From NCBI GenBank assembly GCA_036924085.1, contig JAVGWX010000004.1, forward strand, positions 75,457,590-75,521,589: a stretch of DNA of 64,000 nucleotides. Direction: 5' to 3'. Below the pieces are notes generated by a model, which was given only the letters and a program-made list of their open reading frames with translations, searched no databases and had not been told where the DNA came from. The translations under genes and the position numbers were made by a program. Positions 54,188 through 64,000 of this stretch are shown one piece after another. This stretch comes from Ariolimax columbianus (lineage: Eukaryota > Mollusca > Gastropoda > Stylommatophora > Arionidae). Each line of letters opens with the position of its first letter. Positions within the stretch are counted from its first letter, which is position 1.

Positions 54188-56408
54188 CATGTTGTCGGGA
54201 TGTTCTATCAGCCAAGGACCGTGCATGCTGTCGGGATGTTGTCACAGCCCAGGACCGTGCAATCTGGCGGGATATGGTCACAGCCCTGGACCGTGCATGC
54301 TGTCTTGATGTTGTCACAGCCCAGGACCGTGCATGTTGTCGGAATGTTGTCACAGCCCAGGACCGTGTGATCTGGCGGGATGTTATCACAGCCCAGGACC
54401 CTGCGAACCGGCGGGATGTTGTCACAGCCCAGGACCGTGCCAGCTGTCGGGATGTTATCACAGCCCAGGACCGTGCGATCTGGCGAGATGTGGTCACAGC
54501 CCTGGACCGTGCATGCTGTCGGGATGTTGTCACAGCCCAGGACCGTGCATGCTGTCGGAATGTTGTCACCGCCCAGGACCGTGTGATCAGGTGGGATGTT
54601 GTCACAGCCCAGGACCGTGCGATCTGGCGGAATGTTGTCACAGCCCAGGACCGTGCATGCTGTCGGGATGTTTTCATAGCCCAGGACCGTGCGATCTGTC
54701 GGGATGTTTTCATATCCCAGGACCGTGCGATCTGGCTGGAGGTTGTTACAGCCCAGGACCGTGCGATCGGGCGGGATGTTGCCATAGCCCAGGACCGTGC
54801 GATCTGGCGGTATGTTGTCACAGCCCAGGAATGTGCATGATGTTGGGATGTTGTCACAGCCCAGGACCGTGCATGCTGTTGGGATGTTGTCACAGCCCAG
54901 GACCGTGCATGATGTAGGGATGTTGTCACAGCCCAGGACCGTGCATGATGTAGGGATTTTGTCACAGCCCAGGACCGTGTATTATGTCGGGATGTTTTCA
55001 CAGCCAAGGATCGTGCGAACTGGCGGGATGTTGTCACAGCCCAGGACCGTGCATGATGTCGGGATGTTGTCACAGCCCAGGACCGTGCATGATGTCGGGA
55101 TGTTGTCACAGCCCAGGACCGTGCATGCTGTCGGGATGTTGTCACAGCCCAGGACCGTGCATGCTGTAGGGATGTTGTCACAACCCAGGACCGTGTATTA
55201 TGTCGGGATGTTGTCACAGCCAAGGATCGTGCGAACTGGCGGGATGTTGTCACAGCCCAGGACCGTGCATGTTATCGGGATGTTGTCACAGCCCAGGATC
55301 GTGCATGTTGTAGGGATGTTGTTACAGCCCAGGACCGTGCGATCAGGCGGGATGTTGCCACAGCCCAGGACCGTGCATGATGTAGGGATGATATCACAGC
55401 CAAGGACCGTGCATGATGTAGGGATGTTGTCACAGCCCAGGACCGTGCATGATGTAGCGATGTTGTCACAGCCAAGGACGTGCATGATGTAGGGATGTTG
55501 TCACAGCCCAGAACCGAGCATGATGTAGGGATGGTGTCACAGCCCAGGACCGTGCGATCTGGGGGGATGTTGTCACAGCCCAGGACCGTGCAATCTGGCG
55601 GGATGTTGTCACAGCCCAGGACCGGGCGATCTGGCGGGATTTTGTCACAGCCCAGGACCGTGCGATCTGGCGAGATGTTGTCACAGCCCAGAACTGTGCG
55701 ATCTGGCGGGATGTTGTCACAGCCCAGGACAGTGCATGATGTAGGGATGGTGTCACAGCCCAGGATCGTGCATGTTGTCGGGATGTTGTCACAGCCCAGG
55801 ACCGTGCATGTTATCGGGATGTTGTCACAGCCCATGACCGTGCATGTTGTAGGGATGTTGTTACAGCCCAGGACCGTGCGATCTGGCGGGATGTTGCCAC
55901 CGCCCAGGACCGTGCATGATGTAGGGATGATATCACAGCCCAGGACCATGCATAATGTAGGGATGTTGTCACAGCCAAGGACCGTGCATGATGTAGGGAT
56001 GTTGTCACAGCCCAGGACCGTGCATGATGTAGGGATTTTGTCACAGCCCAGGACCGTGCATGATGTAGCGATGTTGTCACAGCCCAGGACCGTGCATGAT
56101 ATAGGGATGTTGTCACAGCCCTGGACTGTGCATGCTGTCGGGATGTTGTCACAGCCCAGGACCGTGCATGCTGGCGGGATGTTGTCACAGCCCAGGACCG
56201 TGCATGCTGGAAGGATGTTGTAACAGCCCAGGACCGTGCATGCTGGCAGGATGTTGTCACAGCCCAGGACCATGCATGCTGGCAGGATGTTGTCACAGCC
56301 CAGGACCGTGCATGGATGCGGGATGTTGTCACAGCCCAGGACCGTGCATGCTTTCGGGATGTTGTCACAGCTCAGGACCGTGCATGATGCAGGGATGTTG
56401 TCACAGCA
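54187..56408. repeat. 36-bp minisatellite, about 62 copies
   Basis: The unit contains GGGATGTTGTCACAGCCCAG followed by GACCGTGCATGCTGTC and recurs every 36 bases. Two main variant classes differ in the variable part: GCATG(A/C)TG and GCGATCTGGCG. Variants cluster in runs, and a block with GTATTATGTCGGGATGTT next to CAAGGATCGTGCGAACTGGC occurs twice (54978 and 55193). Open frames on both strands (for example CCHSPGPCMLSG and SWAVTTSRQHAR repeats) follow from the period. It starts at the LINE A fragment and ends near repeat C. Confidence 0.96.
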
Positions 56409-56476
56409 TGTGCATGTCAGCCAATAATTCTTACGCAAGCCTCTAGTTAGGGGCAGGATTGTGCTAGCTAAAGGAG

Positions 56477-57498
56477 TGCGACAGTTCCAGTTGGAGCATG
56501 GACGTTTAGGGCTGGGGAGACTGACTGCGATTCTGGGAACAGAGGTTGCCTGAATGCGTGCCAAGGTCAATCACCGTCTCGACACTAGTTCGACAGAGGA
56601 AACGAGGGGTTTAGGTAAAATACTTAGTCTGGTACAGAGTACTGAAGTGGGTGTTCGTAGCTGAGCACTCTGGCGTTCCGAATTAGTGTAGTAACAGTCA
56701 GATGCCGCCAACCTCGGCTATGACAGGGAAAGGGATTCTGGGATAATCATCCAATAGCAATTAGTTGGGATTAGTTCCAAATTAGAGTGATAACTAAGTC
56801 AGACAACCAACAGGAGACCATTGGACAGCCATGATGTTGCTTAAGACTATACTCTGCAAAGATGAGCTCAAGGGGACTAGCTAAGAGAGTGAATGACAGG
56901 CTGTCTGGAGTGTGTAAGTGTGCAGGGTGACTGGACCATCATAAACCTCGAGTTTTGGCCAGTCACTCTATAAGTGTTTATGTTAGACACCCTGTGAACA
57001 GTAAGAGATCTGAATGTGTGTCGTATGTGTAGGACACTTGGTGATTCGATTGTATGTGAATGCACATATCTACTGAGTACGTGATCACAAGTAAGTACGT
57101 GATCCGACTATAAGTAACGTGATCTAATTACATCTGAATGTGTGTCGTATGTGTAGGACACTTGGTGAATCGAGTGTATGTCAATGCACAGATCTACTGA
57201 GTACGTGATCACAAGTGAGTACATGATTCGACTGTAAGTGACTTGAACTAATTAAATATGGATGCACAGATCGCCGGAGAATACGTGAACCGATTGTCTG
57301 TGAAAGTACAGATTACCCGATTGAAGGTGATCTGATTATATATGAATGCACAGAACGACTGAGTACGTAATCCGATCGTGAGTACGAGTTAATGATTGTG
57401 TGTTGGATGTGCAGATAAGGGAGAGCAGCGGCAAGAATCTTGGTTATGTAGTTTGGAGGAACACCAGAAGCTAATGCTTAAAAACCTCCTAAGTAATT

Positions 57499-57582
<84 letters not shown>

Positions 57583-57770
57583 GTATGTATATAATGCGTA
57601 TTAAGTTTAGATGTACTTTGTTCCTTTTGTAAATATTGCTTTGTTGATATGCATGTTAATAAATGATAATGTTATGTTTCCATTCAGGATAGCGTTTACT
57701 GTGTGAAGTCGGGTCGTGGTGTGGATACATGTTATAACTCTTTAGATAAGTAAACTGTTCAGATAAACTT
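56477..57770 (+). repeat. Repeat C, third copy
   Basis: It starts TGCGACAGTTCCAGTTGGAG and keeps the landmarks of 10818-12260: CGTCTCGACACTAGTTCGAC, TTGGACAGCC, CAGGGTGACTG, TGGCCAGTCACTCTATAAG, GACACCCTGTGAACA and TGTGCAGATAAGGGAGAG. A segment around 57000-57250 (ATCTGAATGTGTGTCGTATG, CTACTGAGTACGTGATC) is duplicated internally. A long (TA)n tract sits in the distal part. AATAAATGATAATG at 57659 could be a polyadenylation signal. LTR nature is suspected but unproven. Confidence 0.58.
57500..57592. repeat. (TA)n and (TATG)n microsatellite
   Basis: About 70 bases of perfect TA followed by five TATG units. It lies inside the third repeat C copy. Confidence 0.95.
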
Positions 57771-58600
57771 ATACTCTACCACATATCTTATTTTGGTTGA
57801 AATGACCAGAATATCTTTTCTAGAATAAGTACTACGCAAAGGCTAAATGCATTACGCTGATACAGGAGCATTCAATGTTCATCCTCTGTTAATCATTTCT
57901 CTAATCCATGCATGGTTGTGCTAGCTACAGGAACAGTCAATGTTAATCCTCTGCTGTTCACTTCTGTAGTAGTCCGTGCATGGTCAGTGTCCGCCTGCTC
58001 TGCAGATTTAATTATTGATTCTAAATATGCCTCTCACTTATGTTATGTGTTGAGAACAGAGGCAAACGAGAGAAATTAAGTCAGTTGACACATTATTATC
58101 TTACGTCTTCTGTACACACTTTGCAATGTGTGCGTCGGTGGTAGTCACATATCTCCATCCTCTTGGTTATGCCTAGGTAGGTGGAACACGGTCACATACA
58201 TCCTTCTCGAGCTTCTTCCTTAAGTTGGGATAACTCTTTATTTATTTTACAATTTACAATTTTGTAATTTATTTGGTTGTGTCCCCATTTCGGAGTTACA
58301 AATTTTAAAAAATGTGTAACATATCAACTGGCTAAAGAAGGCTAAAGAAATTATCTGTTCTACAATAATTTTTTAGGGACATAGTCATTTTCGTGGTCAG
58401 TATTTTTCAGTACAATAATTCTATTCATATATGACGCCAATCGGTATGTGGGCTATATACTGCGAAGACAACACCGCTGAAGTCCACGCTACGCCCCCTG
58501 AACAGGCCAATGAATCCCTACAAATAGAACATCAAACAGCGACCGAACAAATGGAGTAAAATTATCTGCAAAAGCGAACAGATGCACTGAGTATGGTCAA
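57771..58600. other. Spacer with a 65-bp duplication
   Basis: CAGGAGCATTCAATGTTCAT at 57863 and CAGGAACAGTCAATGTTAAT at 57928 begin two diverged copies of a 65-base unit, each ending in CCRTGCATGGT. The rest is AT-rich with no gene recognised. Confidence 0.5.
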
Positions 58601-58690
58601 GAAATATACACAAAACGATCGCAGATACATGCGGCGTACACAGAAGGATCAATACAAAATGCTGTCAAGAATGGAGGAACTTGAATAGTA
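58600..58690 (+). mobile_element. Short LINE RNase H relic at satellite edge
   Basis: The frame reads YTKRSQIHAAYTEGSIQNAV and KNGGT, resembling the RNase H start of the I-group LINEs in this window (HAYTDGSVTN, QNGG), with E for the first catalytic D. A stop follows and the 55-bp satellite begins a few bases later. It is short, so the call is tentative. Confidence 0.5.
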
Positions 58691-58692
58691 TA

Positions 58693-61600
58693 TATTGTGA
58701 GACGAAAAGTGTACCCACTGGTCAATTCTGCTTCAATTACTATAAGCTATTGTGAGACGAAAAGTGTACCCACTGGTCAATTCTGCTTCAATTAGTATAA
58801 GCTATTGTAAGACGAAAAGTGTACCCACTGGTCAATTCTGCTTCAATTAGTATAAACTATTGTGAGACGAAAAGTGTACCCACTGGTCAATTCTGCTTCA
58901 ATTAGTATAAGCTATTGTGAGACGAAAAGTGTACCCACTGGTCAATTCTGCTTCAATTAGTATAAACTATTGTGAGACGAAAAGTGTGCCCACTGGTCAA
59001 TTCTGCTTAAATTAGTATAAGCTCTTGTGAGACGAAAAGTGTACCCACTGGTCAATTCTGCTTCAATTAGTATAAGCTCTTGTGAGACGAAAAGTGTACC
59101 CACTGGTCAATTGTGCTTCAATTAGTATAAACTATTGTGAGACGAAAAGTGTACCCACTGGTCAATTCTGCTTCAATTAGTATAAGCTATTGTGAGACGA
59201 AAAATGTACCCACTGGTCAATTCTGCTTCAATTAGTATAAGCTCTTGTGAGACGAAAAGTGTACCCACTGGTCAATTCTGCTTCAATTAGTATAAGCTAT
59301 TGTGAGACGAAAAGTGTACCCACTGGTCATTTGTGCTTCAATTAGTATAAGCTATTGTGAGACAAAAAGTGTACCCACTGGTCAATTCTGCTTCAATTAG
59401 TATAAGCTATTGTGAGACGAAAAGTGTACCCACTGGTCAATTCTGCTTCAATTAGTATAAGCTCTTGTGAGACGAAAAGTGTACCCACTGGTCAACTCTG
59501 CTTCAATTAGTATAAGCTATTGTGAGACGTAAAGTGTACCCACTGGTCAACTCTGCTTCAATTAGTATAAGCTATTGTGAGACGAAAAGTGTACCCACTG
59601 GTCAATTCTGTTTCAATTAGTATAAGCTATTGTGAGACGAAAAGTGTACCCACTGGTCAATTCTGCTTCAATTAGTATAAGCTATTGTGAGACGAAAAGT
59701 GTACCCACTGGTCAATTGTGCTTCAATTAGTATAAGCTATTGTGAGACGAAAAGTGCACCCACTGGTAAATTGTGCTTCAATTAGTATAAGCTATTGTGA
59801 GACGAAATGTGTACCCACTGGTCAATTCTGCTTCAATTAGTATAAACTATTGTGAGACGAAAAGTGTACCCACTGGTCAATTCTGCTTCAATTAGTATAA
59901 ACTATTGTGAGAAGAAAAGTGTACCCACTGGTCAATTTTGCTTCAATTAGTATAAGCTATTGTGAGACCAAAAATGTACCCACTGGTCAATTCTGCTTCA
60001 ATTAGTATAAGCTCTTGTGAGACGAAAAGTGTACCCACTGGTCAATTCTGCTTCAATTAGTATAAGCTCTTGTGAGACGAAAAGTGTACCCACTTGTCAA
60101 TTGTGCTTCAATTAGTATAAGCTATTGTGAGACAAAAAGTGTACCCACTGGTCAATTATGCTTCAATTAGTATAAGCTATTGTGAGACGAAAAGTGTACC
60201 CACTGGTCAATTCTGCTTCAATTAGTATAAGCTCTTGTGAGACGAAAAGTGTACCCACTGGTCAACTCTGCTTCAATTAGTATAAGCTATTGTGAGACGT
60301 AAAGTGTACCCACTGGTCAATTCTGTTTCAATTAGTATAAGCTATTGTGAGACGAAAAGTGTACCCACTGGTCAATTCTGCTTCAATTAGTATAAACTAT
60401 TGTGAGACGAAAAGTGTACCCACTGGTCAATTCTGCTTCAATTAGTATAAACTATTGTGATACGAAAAGTGTACCCACTGGTCAACTCTGCTTCAATTAG
60501 TATAAGCTCTTGTGAGACGAAAAGTGTACCCACTGGTCAATTGTGCTTCAATTAGTATATACTATTGTGAGACGAAAGGTGTACCCACTGGTCAATTCTG
60601 CTTCAATTAGTATAAGCTCTTGTGAGACGAAAAGTGTACCCACTGGTCAATTCTGCTTCAATTAGTATAAGCTCTTGTGAGACGAAAAGTGTACCCACTG
60701 GTCAATTCTGCTTCAATTAGTATAAACTATTGTGAGACGAAAAGTGTACCCACTGGTCAATTCTACTTCAATTAGTATAAACTATTGTGAGACGAAAAGT
60801 GTACCCACTGGTCAATTCTGCTTCAATTAGTATAAACTATTGTGAGACGAAAAGTGTACCCACTGGTCAATTCTGCTTCAATTAGTATAAGCTCTTGTGA
60901 GACGAAAAGTGTACCCACTGGTCAATTGTGCTTCAATTAGTATAAGCTATTGTGAGACAAAAAGTGTACCCACTGGTCAATTCTGCTTCAATTAGTATAA
61001 GCTATTGTGAGACGAAAAGTGTACCCACTGGTCAATTCTGCTTCAATTAGTATAAACTATTGTGAGACGAAAAGTGTACCCACTGGTCAATTCTGCTTCA
61101 ATTAGTATAAACTATTGTGAGACGAAAAGTGTACCCACTGGTCAATTCTGTTTCAATTAGTATAAACTATTGTGAGACGAAAAGTGTACCCACTGGTCAA
61201 TTCTGCTTCAATTAGTTTAAGCTATTGTGAGACGAAAAGTGTACCCACTGGTCAATTCTGCTTCATTTAGTATAAGCGCTTGTGAGACGAAAAGTGTACC
61301 CACTGGTCAATTGTGTTTCAATTAGTATACACTATTGTGAGACGAAAAGTGTACCCACTGGTCAATTCTGCTTCAATTAGTATAAACTATTGTGATACGA
61401 AAAGTGTACCCACTGGTCAACTCTGCTTCAATTAGTATAAGCTCTTGTGAGACGAAAAGTGTACCCACTGGTCAATTGTGCTTCAATTAGTATATACTAT
61501 TGTGAGACGAAAGGTGTACCCACTGGTCAATTCTGCTTCAATTAGTATAAACTATTGTGAGACGAAAAGTGTACCCACTGGTCAATTCTGCTTCAATTAG

Positions 61601-64000
61601 TATAAACTATTGTGAGAAGAAAAGTGTACCCACTGGTCAATTTTGCTTCAATTAGTATAAGCTATTGTGAGACCAAAAATGTACCCACTGGTCAATTCTG
61701 CTTCAATTAGTATAAGCTCTTGTGAGACGAAAAGTGTACCCACTGGTCAATTCTGCTTCAATTAGTATAAGCTCTTGTGAGACGAAAAGTGTACCCACTT
61801 GTCAATTGTGCTTCAATTAGTATAAGCTATTGTGAGACAAAAAGTGTACCCACTGGTCAATTATGCTTCAATTAGTATAAGCTATTGTGAGACGAAAAGT
61901 GTACCCACTGGTCAATTCTGCTTCAATTAGTATAAGCTCTTGTGAGACGAAAAGTGTACCCACTGGTCAACTCTGCTTCAATTAGTATAAGCTATTGTGA
62001 GACGTAAAGTGTACCCACTGGTCAATTCTGTTTCAATTAGTATAAGCTATTGTGAGACGAAAAGTGTACCCACTGGTCAATTCTGCTTCAATTAGTATAA
62101 ACTATTGTGAGACGAAAAGTGTACCCACTGGTCAATTCTGCTTCAATTAGTATAAACTATTGTGATACGAAAAGTGTACCCACTGGTCAACTCTGCTTCA
62201 ATTAGTATAAGCTCTTGTGAGACGAAAAGTGTACCCACTGGTCAATTGTGCTTCAATTAGTATATACTATTGTGAGACGAAAGGTGTACCCACTGGTCAA
62301 TTCTGCTTCAATTAGTATAAGCTCTTGTGAGACGAAAAGTGTACCCACTGGTCAATTCTGCTTCAATTAGTATAAGCTCTTGTGAGACGAAAAGTGTACC
62401 CACTGGTCAATTCTGCTTCAATTAGTATAAACTATTGTGAGACGAAAAGTGTACCCACTGGTCAATTCTACTTCAATTAGTATAAACTATTGTGAGACGA
62501 AAAGTGTACCCACTGGTCAATTCTGCTTCAATTAGTATAAACTATTGTGAGACGAAAAGTGTACCCACTGGTCAATTCTGCTTCAATTAGTATAAGCTCT
62601 TGTGAGACGAAAAGTGTACCCACTGGTCAATTGTGCTTCAATTAGTATAAGCTATTGTGAGACAAAAAGTGTACCCACTGGTCAATTCTGCTTCAATTAG
62701 TATAAGCTATTGTGAGACGAAAAGTGTACCCACTGGTCAATTCTGCTTCAATTAGTATAAACTATTGTGAGACGAAAAGTGTACCCACTGGTCAATTCTG
62801 CTTCAATTAGTATAAACTATTGTGAGACGAAAAGTGTACCCACTGGTCAATTCTGTTTCAATTAGTATAAACTATTGTGAGACGAAAAGTGTACCCACTG
62901 GTCAATTCTGCTTCAATTAGTTTAAGCTATTGTGAGACGAAAAGTGTACCCACTGGTCAATTCTGCTTCATTTAGTATAAGCGCTTGTGAGACGAAAAGT
63001 GTACCCACTGGTCAATTGTGTTTCAATTAGTATACACTATTGTGAGACGAAAAGTGTACCCACTGGTCAATTCCGCTTCAATTAGTATAAGCTCTTGTGA
63101 GACGAAAGGTGTACCCACTGGTCAACTCTGCTTCAATTAGTATAAGCTATTGTGAGACGAAAAGTGTACCCACTGGTCAATTCGGTTTCAATTAGTAAAA
63201 GCTATTGTGAGACGAAAAGTGTACCCCCTGGTCAATTCTGCTTCAATTAGTATAAGATATTGTGAGACGAAAAGTGTACCCACTGGTCAATTCTGCTTCA
63301 ATTAGTATAAACTATTGTGAGACGAAAAGTGTACCCACTGGTCAATTCTGCTTCAATTAGTATAAGCTCTTGTGAGACGAAAAGTGTACCCACTGGTCAA
63401 TTGTGTTTCAATTAGTATAAGCTCTTGTGAGACGAAAAGTGTACCCACTGGTCAACTCTGCTTCAATTAGTATAAGCTATTGTGAGACGTAAAGTGTACC
63501 CACTGGTCAATTCTGTTTCAATTAGTATAAGCTATTGTGAGACGAAAAGTGTACCCACTGGTCAATTCTGCTTCAATTAGTATAAACTATTGTGAGACGA
63601 AAAGTGTACCCACTGGTCAATTCTGCTTCAATTAGTATAAACTATTGTGATACGAAAAGTGTACCCACTGGTCAACTCTGCTTCAATTAGTATAAGCTCT
63701 TGTGAGACGAAAAGTGTACCCACTGGTCAATTGTGCTTCAATTAGTATATACTATTGTGAGACGAAAGGTGTACCCACTGGTCAATTCTGCTTCAATTAG
63801 TATAAGCTCTTGTGAGACGAAAAGTGTACCCACTGGTCAATTCTGCTTCAATTAGTATAAGCTCTTGTGAGACGAAAAGTGTACCCACTGGTCAATTCTG
63901 CTTCAATTAGTATAAACTATTGTGAGACGAAAAGTGTACCCACTGGTCAATTCTACTTCAATTAGTATAAACTATTGTGAGACGAAAAGTGTACCCACTG
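58693..64000. repeat. 55-bp satellite with higher-order repeats, about 96 copies, runs off the window
   Basis: The unit starts TATTGTGAGACGAAAAGTGT, continues ACCCACTGGTCAATTCTGC and ends TTCAATTAGTATAAGC. Single-base variants label individual units. GACGT (for GACGA) occurs at 59526, 60296, 62001 and 63486; GATACGA at about 60460, 61395, 62165 and 63650; GAGAAGA at about 59910 and 61615. Offsets of 1705 (31 units) and 1485 (27 units) recur, so multi-unit blocks were duplicated. The array is unspaced and non-coding (55 is not a multiple of three) and continues beyond the end. Confidence 0.97.

Noticed and set aside
54102..56570. Frames of 180-430 codons with CCHSPGPCM or SWAVTTSRQHAR repeats
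   Set aside because: Period-36 artefact open on both strands. The only real coding trace is the LINE A fragment at 53979-54187.

Overview
The window looks like repeat-dominated nuclear DNA of an invertebrate animal. It carries several lineages of non-LTR retrotransposon (RTE-like elements and RNase H-bearing I-group-like elements), a mariner DNA transposon, SINE-like elements and very long minisatellites. A GT-AG intron of about 13 kb can be inferred. There are no bacterial operons, rRNA genes or CRISPR arrays. A lophotrochozoan such as a mollusc would fit, but the sequence does not prove it.

Layout. At 1-2000 are minus-strand LINE relics. At 2240-16500 is the only convincing host gene, on the minus strand: a promoter-like region near 16.46 kb, a 723-nt exon at 15646-16368, an intron full of repeats, and a second exon starting at 2461. 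Both exon edges have good splice signals in the same phase. The intron holds 38-bp and 37-bp minisatellites, a nearly whole I-group-like LINE (LINE A, 5911-9655), a tRNA-derived SINE, an LTR-like dispersed repeat (repeat C) and two full-length copies of a 355-bp SINE-like element (SINE B). At 17359-18643 is a dead mariner. At 18.7-23.8 kb are small fragments of LINEs, SINE B and a repeat present as inverted arms. At 23.86-27.05 kb is an almost complete but decayed RTE-like LINE (LINE E).

At 27203-33655 is a 6.45-kb array of a 15-bp unit, then a 30-bp array. At 34.3-38.3 kb an RTE-like LINE (LINE F) is split by a 2.0-kb LINE B insertion with a clear 12-bp target-site duplication. At 41.1-44.6 kb is a stack of insertions: an RTE-like LINE (LINE G) split by a 9-bp satellite that itself holds a SINE B copy, then LINE A, then a LINE B fragment. 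At 45.4-53 kb are more LINE 3' ends, a mariner fragment, an inverted repeat C and a LINE G copy with a probable target duplication. At 54187-56408 a 36-bp minisatellite is joined to a LINE A fragment. At 58693 to the end of the window is a 55-bp satellite with a 1,705-bp higher-order repeat.

How it works together: apart from the one host gene, this is a record of transposition and tandem-repeat birth. Nearly every long tandem array starts at or inside a transposon fragment. No intact transposase or reverse transcriptase reading frame remains. I found no novel protein-coding system; the more interesting material is the repeat architecture, the SINE B family and the unidentified host gene.
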